From contig NC_057377.1 in the NCBI RefSeq assembly GCF_016906535.1, positions 1,612,001 through 1,676,000 of the forward strand: a DNA stretch of 64,000 nt, written 5' to 3'. The notes under the pieces are model-generated. The model saw only the letters and a list, made by a program, of their open reading frames with translations, did no database searches and was not told where the DNA came from. The stretch is from Rhizoctonia solani. Lineage: Eukaryota; Basidiomycota; Agaricomycetes; Cantharellales; Ceratobasidiaceae. Made by a program: the position numbers and the translations under genes. Shown here one piece after another: positions 11,065-21,139 of this stretch; position 1 is the first letter of the stretch, and every line of letters begins with the position of its first letter.

Positions 11065-12716
11065 ATGGTCTTCTGGCAACGCGCATCCGCTCTCCTATTC
11101 ACCTGTGCCCCTCTTATCAACGCGGCTACGCTCTCAGTGCGCGACACGTCCGTGTCATCTGACGGGTTGTTAGTCAACACAGCGTCTGGGAAGGTTCAGG
11201 GATTTTACAATAATACTGCTCACACCGTCCGTGCCTTCCTGGGTGTGCCCTTTGCAGCTGCCCCCACTGGTTCTCTACGATTCCTCCCTCCTCAAAAGCG
11301 TCAACGTTCGTCGAGCACAATCCAGGCAACGTCATGGCCACCCTCATGTCCCGGCCTGTATACCAACGATACGACCGTATACTCGCTGTTGCCGTACTTC
11401 CCTATCGCTGGGTATGATGAGGACTGTCTGTCCATCAACGTTTGGACACCGAGTACGTCCCGCTCAAAGAAAGGGCAGCTCTTTCCGGTGAACATTTACA
11501 TCTACGGCGGTTCATTCGACCAGGGCGGGACATCCATCCCTACCTACGAGGCCACTGATTTGGTTGCAAACCACGATGTAAGTGTGAATCTTATTCGTCC
11601 TCGGCACTGGTAATAACTAATTCAATGAAACAGGTCGTGTCCGTTCACATCAACTACCGAGTGACGATATTTGGCAACCCAAATTCCCCTTACCTCGCTG
11701 CCAAGGGTAGTTCAACTAACGTTGGGCTTCTGGACCAGCGCTTCGCCATCGAGTGGCTCCAAAAGAATGTTGCTGCGTTTGGAGGCGACCCCAAGCGTAT
11801 GATTGTGTTCGGTCAGAGTGCTGGTTCAATCAGTGCCGGCTACCTTCCTTTCGCCTACCCGAACAACCCTATCATTACTGGGATCGGTGAACTCAGCGCA
11901 TCTATCCTTATCCCTAACGCCGCCGTTATTATGCCTGAGATTGCACAAGGCAATTTTACCGACCTTGCGACCACTGTCGGATGCGCCTCAGGTACCGACA
12001 AGCAAATCTTCGAGTGTATGCAAAAAGTCCCTTGGAAGACGCTCATAGATAATATCGTCGGTCATACAGAAAAGAACTACCTGTTCCGCATTGTTGCAGA
12101 TGGTATTACTGCATTTAACGACATTCCTACTAGAATCGCAGCTGGTAAACTCGCCAAGATACCCCAGTTTAGCGGCCAGTTGGATCATGAAGCCGACTCG
12201 CTCGTTCCGTTCAGTTTTGACGGCATCAACCAGACTGCTGCGGATGAGTTTACCTATAACATCATCGTTTGCCCGGCGGTGAGGGAGGCACAGTAAGTTC
12301 CCACGTGTCTCACTCCACTCTTCTCTTATTGATCGTCACTCGACCACAGGCTTCGTGTTAACGCTGGGCTCACAACTTTCCGCTACCGCTACTCTGGCGT
12401 TTATCCCAACCTTTCACCCTACCCTTTTATTCGCGCATACCACACTTCAGACGTACCTATGTGGTTCGGCGCAGTGAACACGGTTCGGGGGCTCAAGGAG
12501 AAAACCACAGCCGAGCAAAAGAAACAATCCGCATACATGCAGGGTGCATTGGCGGCGTTTACCAAGGACCCAAAGGAAGGGTTGGCCAAGTACGGGTGGC
12601 CACTCTACCAAGGCAACAAGGGCAAGACTTTGGTTCACTTGGATCCAAGCAACAGCTCAAAGCTTGTCGTGCTTGAGAACCCGGCCGAGTTTGATGCCCC
12701 TTGTGGTTCCACATAA
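11065..12716 (+). CDS. Secreted type-B carboxylesterase/lipase (alpha/beta hydrolase)
   Basis: Three exons (11065-11577, 11634-12292, 12350-12716) give 512 aa. I chose the ATG at 11065 because it begins a plausible signal peptide (MVFWQRASALLFTCAPLINA); an in-frame ATG at 10951 is possible. Family landmarks: VRAFLGVPFAAAPTGSLRF near the N-terminus, DEDCLSINVWTP, the oxyanion-hole IYIYGGSFDQGG, and the nucleophile elbow MIVFGQSAGSISAG with catalytic Ser. A His lies in AYHTSDVPMWFG. The acidic triad member probably lies in FSGQLDHEADSLVPF, less canonical than usual. The family hydrolyses carboxylic esters; the natural substrate cannot be told. Length is slightly below the typical 530-560 aa. 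Confidence 0.92.
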
Positions 12717-14651
12717 TAGGGGTCATTTGATGAATTCATGATGTTTTGATATTTGCGATTTGTTTTCGATATTATGGACTTGAGATTGGCTGTTTGTACA
12801 TTTACTTGGTTCAATGGAATTAAACAAGGGCGATCTTGGCGAGAAGCAATTGGCTTTGTGATTATATACGCCAACAACAGGTTCTAAATCCCGTCTTGAT
12901 AACCCATTGCATCTTATTTCGCGCAACCCTATCCCTTGGACTGCCACAGAAATACAGCCCAGGGCCAAGGTCACACCCAGCAAACCCGCGTTGGGGACCG
13001 ATGAGCTTACCAATTTGTGGGTTCAACTGTATACTGAATACATCGGCTGTCTGTAGAGCGATCTGAGGACCGGGCAAACGTTGGGCAACAGCGATCGGCT
13101 GTGCTTTCTCACCTTGTGGCGCGAGGAAATCGATTCGATTCAAAAGTTCCCGAGTGGTTATGCGCGAGCCCTTATGCGAACCTAATTTGGCATAATTAGC
13201 GCCACTAGGAAACACGGTCATATGCATTGCGAAGCCCCTAGTGCTGGGGTATTTGCTTACCAAAGCACGCGCCACCTTCGGGCCCGTGGACTGGAAAAGA
13301 TTTCAAGGGACGCTACTTAAAACAACTGGGTGAGTATCGAGCCGTTGTTATTACAACATTCATAACAGCGGCTGACATCTACAAAGAGTTGCCACGTTTG
13401 GGACCCTACAGTCTCTCATAATCATGACGATGTAGCGCAACGCATGGCACTTCTCCGCGACCCACTCAGAATTCTGCTATGGTTGTTAGCCCAGAAGTCT
13501 CCTATGAATAATCTAGAATCCTCGATCAAATGCGACATAGGCTGTGATAGTACGGCGAGATTCTTTCAAAGGGCCAGTGGAGTGCGCAGATGGCGCATAC
13601 CATGGCCATTAGGAAGTTGGATGGGTACTTGCTTTGCTGCGGTCGTTTGCCTTTCGATCTACGTAGATGTAACTTCCAGGAGCGCGAATACCCATATAAT
13701 TCGATTTAGTAATCAGATTGGTATTATGCCAGCGTTCCGGATGATTTCCACCGCGTTGATGGTTCATCATAGCCCCCCTTCCAGTGTTCATACGGATGCG
13801 CGGATTAGCCGAATCCTATTGTTTTACGCCGTTCATGGCCAGTAGCCTGAGCTCACCGTGCAAATGCCTATTTCTGGCACTCCGAACCTGAGTGGCACTT
13901 ATTTTGGTCCAGGATTAGATGATCAGACGTTCGATTTTTCACGAATGAAACCTCCCAATAGCGGTGATCGCGCGATCTCAGATTAAAACATCAAATTGTT
14001 TTCCTTACTCCAAAAAGATGGACAGCTGACGCTGGAATGGGAATGGTTTCTATGCACATTCACAAGCATGAGAACAGATAATTAATCAAGTTGGTACAAT
14101 AGATTGCTCAGGCCGATTCGCAAAATAGTATTTTTCAGATTTGGGCTAAAAAATATGCCACTCGGCACCCGGTGATATGAAAATTTTCAAAAATAATTTG
14201 GAGTACCATTATTCAACGCATGGGGCTGGCTCCCACTTGCCTATTTGGGAGCTCAGAGTATCTCATCCTGGTTTCGGTCTATCGCTAATGAGCTGATTTA
14301 TCTTAGTTGAGTGGGGGCGCGTTTCCCCTTCTGAAAAGGGTTTTGTGCATGAGATCTCTATTTCTGCGAGAAAGTTGACGTTCCCAGAGAGCTCGCGGGG
14401 TCCTACTCCGATCGTCGTGAGGCAGCTACGGAGAGCCCTGTGAGCTACAGTCAGTTTGCTATTCGCGCAGACAATGATTGGTCCAAGCTCCCAGAAGGCT
14501 GCTAACGGACAGCTTACCACAACCGTATGTATGCATTTTCCCCGAAGTGATTGCTGTCGTACAACCGCGACGCGTAGTAACGCAGGCGCAAACACCGATA
14601 CACAGTCGAATTCAAATAGTGCGTCACCTCGATTTCTGGCTCACAACCGTG
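12717..14651. other. Intergenic; possible coding relic on minus strand
   Basis: A minus-strand open frame at 12862-13275 reads protein-like (ARALVSKYPSTRGFAMHMTV ... DVFSIQLNPQIGKL ... LGPGLYFCG). The last part faintly recalls LysM-type repeats, and a possible acceptor (TTTTCCAG) precedes it near 13291. I could not build a complete gene with a start. It may be a degraded gene or chance. The rest of the interval shows nothing recognisable. Confidence 0.3.
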
Positions 14652-15975
14652 ATGTCCAGCCAAGACTCTTCCTCGTCACCCGCATCCAGTACTGTCGACA
14701 TAAACTGGGAAAGTCCACCTCAGCACACACTTACACCCAACGAGGGCGCCACTGAGTTACCATCTCAGCAGAATGACGGTAGCCAAGATGTAGTTTCAGA
14801 GGCTGGTTGGTCAAGTCATGTACCAGTTGGCTAGAGCTGATTCTGACTGAGGAACAAGTTGAGCTTGAGGCGGATTCCAATGCTGAGCACTTGACTTCTA
14901 ACCTTGAACCGGCCCAACCGAAATCACATACGACTTCAACCACCCCCACTACCCCCACTTGTGATCCTGCGTTCAATTTTAACGATACTAATATTCAAAT
15001 AAGGGCGAGTACTTCCTGAGTCAAAGCCTGCCAATTGACCATAACGGCTCTACTCAGACGGGAAATCGCTTGTTTCGTATCCATCAATTCAAACTAAACG
15101 AATTTGACCGCCTACGACCGAAGCTCGAGCAAGCCACAAAGGACGACAAAGAGCGCAAAACGGTCAAGCTCCAGGACGACGCTGACGACTTTTATAACCT
15201 TTTACTTGTACTCTACTCTTCGTAAGTGTCAGCTTATACACTTGTGGATCCAGGACTTGACGTCTTTACTTTTAGAGTATACGATCTCCGTTTTTTTAGC
15301 AGTGAAATCCTCAAATCAACCCTCAAACTTGCAACCAAGTACGCCCACCCTACTCTTCGCGCGTTTGCCATCAACGAACTCGAGAAACACGAATTGGAAC
15401 CCATTGATCGATTTGAACTCTCTCGTCACTGTGGTGTTGCCGAATGGATGCCCAAGGCAATTGACGATCTATGTTGGCGAGAAGAGCCGATCACTGTAGC
15501 CGAAGCAAGGATTCTGGGCCCTGAAAAGCTTGTTGAAATAGCTACTAGGCGTGAGGGAATCAAGTTTGAGAGGGGGTCGCGCGTCAACATTAGCGGTGGG
15601 TTGTCAAGACAAACAATTGAAAATAAACCCGAACTACCGCCAGCAATTCAACCTATATCGCAAGACCTCGGGGGCATTCTTGTGGCCGGTAGTAGCCTTC
15701 TGGAGGCGACCTCGCAGGTTGCACATTCTACGTCCCAAGAAAGTCACCACACAACCAGTCCCCCCATTGATAATACTTCAACAATTCCTTTATCTGGCAA
15801 GGTATCAAGTGACACTCCTAAAACGCGGTCCACTGCCACCGCTCCAGAGTTCACTGGGTTTAGTCCTGGACCCTTTTCATTTGCGTTTGATGCCAAAGGC
15901 TCTGTATCTAAGGCCTCAGGTCCAGCCAGACAAATCAAGAACCTTCGAATGGATAGAAAGGGCCGTGCTGATTGA
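14652..15975 (+). CDS. BTB/POZ-like protein (5' exon structure uncertain)
   Basis: The 3' half is firm. An exon ending at 15221 reads GEYFLSQSLPID, RLFRIHQFKLNEFDRLRP and DADDFYNLLLVLYSS. It is joined by a GTAAGT...TTAG intron (15222-15275) to an exon 15276-15975 reading VYDLRFFSSEILKSTLKLAT, YAHPTLRAFAINELEK and FELSRHCGVAEWM. This is the pattern of Agaricomycete BTB-domain proteins, in which a short BTB fold is followed by helices; the role is usually protein-protein contact. The C-terminal 100 residues are Ser/Thr/Pro rich. The likely start is 14652 (MSSQDSSSSPASS). The frame changes near 14820 and again near 15010, so one or two introns there are unresolved; TACTAAT at about 14985 followed by AAATAAG looks like a branch site and acceptor. 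Confidence 0.65.
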
Positions 15976-16427
15976 GTACTATGACACAACCTGTTGCCGA
16001 AGCCTAAATGAGACGATATGGGATGTGGAATGTGGAATGTGGCTGGGATGCCCACAAATTGCAGTGGGTTATGATCATATTGATTGAGCGGATGCTATGA
16101 GAGTTATTTTTGATTCCGTGAACGTGTACTGTATTAGAATATCAATTATAGAGTCCGTCTGGCCTATATCCCTTGTGTAAGTTGAGTGCCCGTTTATTGT
16201 TGTTAAGCATTTCTTAAGACAGATTAATGCACAGCCCATTTTTCTATTGGAGAATCAGTGTTGGTTCACAAGCGTTAGAGAAGAAGCCCACACACATAAG
16301 GTTTCTAATCTAATTAAGCTCAAAATAGAGAGGAAGAAACAAGACATCTATTTTGATACTGGAAGGGCGTCTTGATTTCAGTTTGTAGTTTCGCAAATGA
16401 GATTCAATCCTGGGGCCACCTAAGGGT
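15976..16427. other. Intergenic, no gene
   Basis: This is the 3' flank of the BTB-like gene, up to the MITE at 16428. It is AT-rich and has no coding structure or recognised element. Confidence 0.5.
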
Positions 16428-16638
16428 CACGGTGGACCCCAAAAGTGCGGATTTCTGAACGTGAAAAATTGTGCGTTATATGCGGAGTGTTGGCAAAATC
16501 CGACCATTTTTTCCATGAATCCGCATCCTCAACTCACCCGTGTGTGTCGTTGAGGTGCGGATCCTGCTATTTTAGGTGCGGATGTCTGGCAAAATCTGGA
16601 CGTCATGCGGATTTTCCGCACTTTTGGGGTTCACCGTG
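16428..16638. mobile_element. MITE-like element, 211 bp with 24-bp terminal inverted repeats
   Basis: The left end CACGGTGGACCCCAAAAGTG (continuing CGGA) and the right end (16615-16638) are reverse complements over 24 bp with one mismatch (G/A at the ninth base). A GGT trinucleotide flanks both sides and may be a 3-bp target duplication. The element is non-coding and contains internal sub-repeats of the type GTGCGGAT...GGCAAAATC. Size, termini and lack of coding capacity fit a miniature inverted-repeat transposable element. A diverged relative lies near 38035-38237. Confidence 0.85.
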
Positions 16639-16737
16639 GGTACAACATTCTGTTTCTAAATACCAGAGGACAGACGATACAGCGTATACAAAAATCGGGT
16701 TTGATTCACGTTTGCGTTCTACAGAGGCTTGGCATAA

Positions 16738-18835
16738 CTATTTCTGAGAAACAAGTATAATGCCCATTTGAACCGCCCCCTCAAGCTTGAGACTTTTCAC
16801 CGTACCTTCGGTGATAGTAACCTTCCCCCCAATGGGTTCCCCGTAAACTTTGCTTTCACCCCGAAGTAAAAATTGCTCAGCATATTGATTCGCAAGTTTC
16901 AAGGCCTCGTTCACGTTCCGGCTAGGATTTTGTCTTCGGTGATCCAAGAACCAATTCTGGTAAATATAAAGCAGTGTGAGCAACGGGGTAGGAGGTTTAA
17001 GCGAGACTCTTGGACTAACCCAGTAAAACCCACGTGCAAATGAATCATCAGACAGCCGCGAGCGTAACCACATGCGAAAAGAATGAAGCAAAGATGCAGT
17101 GCTTTGTTTATTGCATTCGTTGTTCAAGGGATCCAGCGGGTACTGTTTGCTTTGGACAGATTGTGGCTGATTGATTTCGCTCTTGGCTAAAATCAAGGTC
17201 GAGTTCGGACATGTGAGGTCTTTACAAATTTGTATAGGTCAAATGTCTCGATGCAGAATAAGTAGAAGAACATACTGAGGTTCACTTTGGTTGGTGGACC
17301 GAGTTGAATTAATTGCGTATTTGACGAACTTGCAAGTCCAGCGATACTAGGAAGGGCGTTGCAACCCGGCCATAACAAAATGCCCGATTGCGCCGAATTG
17401 AACTTACTCGTAGCTGCGTCCAGTTTATCCTTCCTTGTAGACTGCGGGACTATTACACCAATCTTGACGTTTGCCCTCACCTATTAAATACAGATAACAT
17501 CTGTGTGAGTCTTTTGCAGTTAAGAACTTATATATGCGTGGGATAGAACTTACCATAACAGCGGCGCTTAAAGTTGCGGTAAGGCCGGAGTAATTATAGA
17601 GGCAAACCGTTTTTGGGAAACGTTTTGTGATGTGGCACAACGCAGGTAGTCCGTCGAAGCCAGAGTCAAGAATTATGCGAGTCGGACTTGATAATACTCC
17701 GGCCTTGGTATTATTAGACTGAGAAGCAATGGGGTTTGAGTTTGTACCCGCAGACTGACCAGGGCTAAACCAACGCGGAAGCACGTAGAGCTTAGGTTAG
17801 AATAGAATTGGCATATCCGTTGACCGAGTACTTACTTTGTGCTCCCACCGGGCTGTACTGAAATTTTTACGGGAGCTGGGGGAACAACGGCGGCCGAAGT
17901 TGGTTTGGCAGCTGGTTCGGGAGCTATTGCCGCTACCACGGGAGTGCTTCCGTTCGGCTGTGTACTAGGTTTCTGCCTTAAACAAGCAAATCAGTCCAAG
18001 CTGAGGTCTTGTACTTTTGATATCACTTACTTAGTATCATGTGATGGAGAATCAACCTTGTTAATGGACGGAGCAGTTGGGGGAATTTGTTTTGCGGTTG
18101 GTGATGATTGAGTGACACATGGGGTGCTAGAGGTAGATTGATTGGATGTGCTTGTCAAATGTGCTTCTGCCGAGGGATTGTGTGGCTTCGGTTTATTTGA
18201 GGCTAGTTTTGGGGGACATATGTCCATGGTACTAGCAGGGGTAGACTTGGGCTCACTAAATTCAACCCTATGACTCCAATATTAGTTGAATTCTCTGATA
18301 TAATACCCAGAAAACATACCTTTCTCCTTCCAAACTGGTTCCACATAATTCTCCCGCAAGAATAGCATCTTTTGATCCTGTAAGTTTATGGTTCGGGTCC
18401 ACAATATTTACTACAGAGTACAAGTTAATTTCCTATCGGCTCAGATCTCTGCAAGGACCTACCTCTCGGAGCGGGTATCTGTAAGAGATTATAGCTATCA
18501 TTTGTCCAATCTGGGGACTCAACCCAGTCTTTAGCACTCCCGAAATTCCGAGTGCGGAATGCGTAGACATCGTCATAATCAGAAACATTCATTGTTGAAA
18601 GCAATGCGGCAGCCTTGGACATAGCCTGCGCGGCAATTGCAAGTGTATTTGAGGCTTGTGATAGTGCCTGAGATGCTTGAACCATGGCTAATTTATTTGA
18701 TAGTAAATGGGGGTTGAACGCCGGAGACTTGTTGCCACCCGATGGCGATGGTGTGGTATCAGAATCTATTTCACGATCTGACGATCGCGAGCTCGGTGAA
18801 CTGAGCACTGATGTAGGTGTATAATTATCGCTCAT
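16738..18835 (-). CDS. Unrecognised 568-aa protein
   Basis: Seven exons (18463-18835, 18320-18377, 18031-18267, 17836-17976, 17554-17764, 17276-17480, 16738-17219) splice to one open frame ending in TAG. The first 270 residues are low-complexity, rich in Ser/Thr/Pro/Ala, with a helical Ala/Ser/Gln run (MVQASQALSQASNTLAIAAQ). The C-terminal half is ordered: IILDSGFDGLPALCHITKRF, VKIGVIVPQSTRKDKLDAAT, KFNSAQSGILLWPGCNALPS, LIQLGPPTK, then NWFLDHRRQNPSRNVNEALK. The block from IGVIVPQ to LIQLGPP is faintly like the C-terminal lobe of superfamily-2 helicases, but no nucleotide-binding motif is present and I do not assign it. It diverges from TRM5, 332 bp away. Confidence 0.75.
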
Positions 18836-19121
18836 ATTGCGAAGATATAGATAAGTTTTGTTTATCGAATTGAGGGGGAATTGGTGGGAACGTGGGATGT
18901 GGCTCAGCCATGTGGCTGTTCAAGCCTTCAGAGGGCCCTGCTTACTAATCACCTGTGTTCAACCCTTTACGACAGCAATGTTACTCACCACAATTGAGGG
19001 TATTCACAAGATCACGGCGACGAATGTATCAAAATGAGTTGCTTTCAAACCGTTTAACTATGCAACTTTGAACACTTGGTGAACCCTCACAGGTAAAAAT
19101 TCCATTTTTTTTTTGAATCAG

Positions 19122-19127
19122 CACGTG
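19122..19127. promoter_or_regulatory. CACGTG E-box upstream of TRM5
   Basis: A perfect CACGTG palindrome lies 41 bp upstream of the long TRM5 start and 116 bp upstream of the short one. It sits on the TRM5 side of the divergent interval with the 568-aa gene. Confidence 0.55.
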
Positions 19128-19167
19128 ATAATGGCGCTTAATTATGCTCTCCTTTCCAAATTGATTG

Positions 19168-21049
19168 ATGTTCCTTCCACATCGATTAATTTCCCGACAA
19201 ACATTGCCCAAATTATTTACTAGGAATCAAAGATACTTTAAAATGGAACTCGAGCCACCAGTGGACAGAACGATGCGAGACCTTGATCGTGCATTCTTTA
19301 AGAAAATTGTTCCTGTGACTGCAGCCCAAATTGAAGCTCGACGGACTGGTGAATTACTTAAGGCTCCCGTTTTACGACAGCATATATTGGATTTACCGAA
19401 GATCACCAATGTCGTCAGAACTAGCGATGGAGAAGAAGGAAAGAGGCTACTCTTATTGGGTGCGAATAGTCCAGGTATGTTCAGACATTTGTTACCAACA
19501 TATGGTTGTGTCGAGCAAAAAATTAGATCAGCTGCCTTCTGACGCAAAGGAGTATTTGGAATCAAAGGACGCAAAGCTCGTGTCCCATTCACTAGAACTT
19601 GATTACGATTACTGGACTGCAGATCAAATTTTGCGAGCAGTGCTCCCGCCGGAACTCGGGGAGGGATCTCCGACAGCCTTCTCGATCAATGGTCATATCG
19701 GTATGCTTATGGCCCTCATCCGGCTATATACGTGCTTCTAACTTGGAGCCATACCTATAAAGCTCATATGAACCTTCGAGATGAGTACTTGCCCTACCGG
19801 TTCCTCATTGGTCAAGTTATATTAGATGTAAGTAACATCTACTCAATACAAACTTTCAATTGAGTCTGACGGTGAAAGTCAGTAGAAGAACAAGGCAATT
19901 CGAACTGTTGTAAATAAACTCGATGTCATAGATACCGAGTTCCGCTTCTTCAAGATGGAAGTATTAGCAGGAGAGCCGGAGTTCATAATCAAGCACGTAA
20001 GCGCATTCATATCCTTACGCCCTGACTATATAAATACCCGAATTCCCCATTAATTTCCAGAGTGAATCAAACTGTACATTTACCCTCGACTTCTCTACTG
20101 TTTATTGGAACTCACGGCTCGCCCACGAACACGAAAGACTTGTAGACCTATTCTTGAAGCATGGTAACAATCCCACAGCCAATGACGCCCCTCACCAGGT
20201 ACCACTCATCGCCGATGTATTCGCTGGCGTTGGCCCATTTGCTGTCCCCGCAGCCAAGCGTGGTGCAATTGTATATGCCAACGACTTGAATGCGGAAAGC
20301 ACAAAATGGATGGAAGTCAACGTGAAAAACAACAAAGTAAGTGCATTCAGTTAAATCTCGTCATTTTACCTATCTTACTTCCGGCGGAATAGGTGGTGCC
20401 ACGCGTACGAATATCGACCCTTGATGGTCGACAATTTGTCAAGGATGTTGTCCAAACTGCATGGGCTTCGCCATTTCCTGCCGATGCATACACTAAGCCA
20501 CTTTCCGTCAAAGAACGTCGCTTAAAGCGATCTGCTGCAAAGAGTACCCCGCTTCCTATTTCTGCCACATCCACAGAGGCTTCAACAGATGATCGTGTCG
20601 CAAGTGATGAACATGTGGTCCATGAATCAGGCCCCCAGCCTCCGCCCGAGCGCAACTCCCGCCGGATCGATCATTTCGTCATGAATCTTCCGGCTACAGC
20701 CATCGAGTTTTTGGACGCCTTCCGGCCCGCATTTGCTTCTCTCCAAAGCCAGTACCGAGAGGAAGTAAAGGAGGTTTATGGCATTATGCCAATGGTACAC
20801 GTACATTGTTTCACACGAGAGCTGGGAGAGGACAAAGCGCGCAAAGACATTATACATGTAAGCGTCCTTTGAAGGCAATGGTATCATGCTAACATCCATA
20901 TCCAATAACTCTAGAGGGCTGAAGCAGCTCTCGGGCATGCGATAACCGAGAATGTAGTGGTTCATCATGTTAGAAAGGTGGCTCCCAACAAAGATATGTA
21001 CTGTCTTAGTTTCCGATTACCATCCAATTTTGTCGATAGCCAAGATTAA
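19168..21049 (+). CDS. TRM5: tRNA (guanine-37-N1)-methyltransferase TRM5
   Basis: Seven exons (19168-19474, 19527-19700, 19763-19827, 19886-19996, 20061-20336, 20393-20857, 20915-21049) give 510 aa. Trm5 signatures are [17 protein letters not shown] at the N-terminus, [20 protein letters not shown], the FEFR-like region ([16 protein letters not shown]), [15 protein letters not shown], the AdoMet-binding [20 protein letters not shown] region (read [20 protein letters not shown]), and the catalytic-loop block [17 protein letters not shown]. The enzyme makes m1G37 next to the anticodon and prevents +1 frameshifting. An internal ATG at 19243 ([10 protein letters not shown]) matches the usual cytosolic start. 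The 25 extra residues from 19168 ([20 protein letters not shown]) are basic and look like a mitochondrial presequence. A CACGTG lies at 19122-19127. Confidence 0.95.
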
Positions 21050-21139
21050 TAGTAGCATGCTAGTTATATAACGTATCTATCACCATGAACAAATTTATAC
21101 ATGTATTACTGTAAATGAAACCGAGGATCATATTTAATT

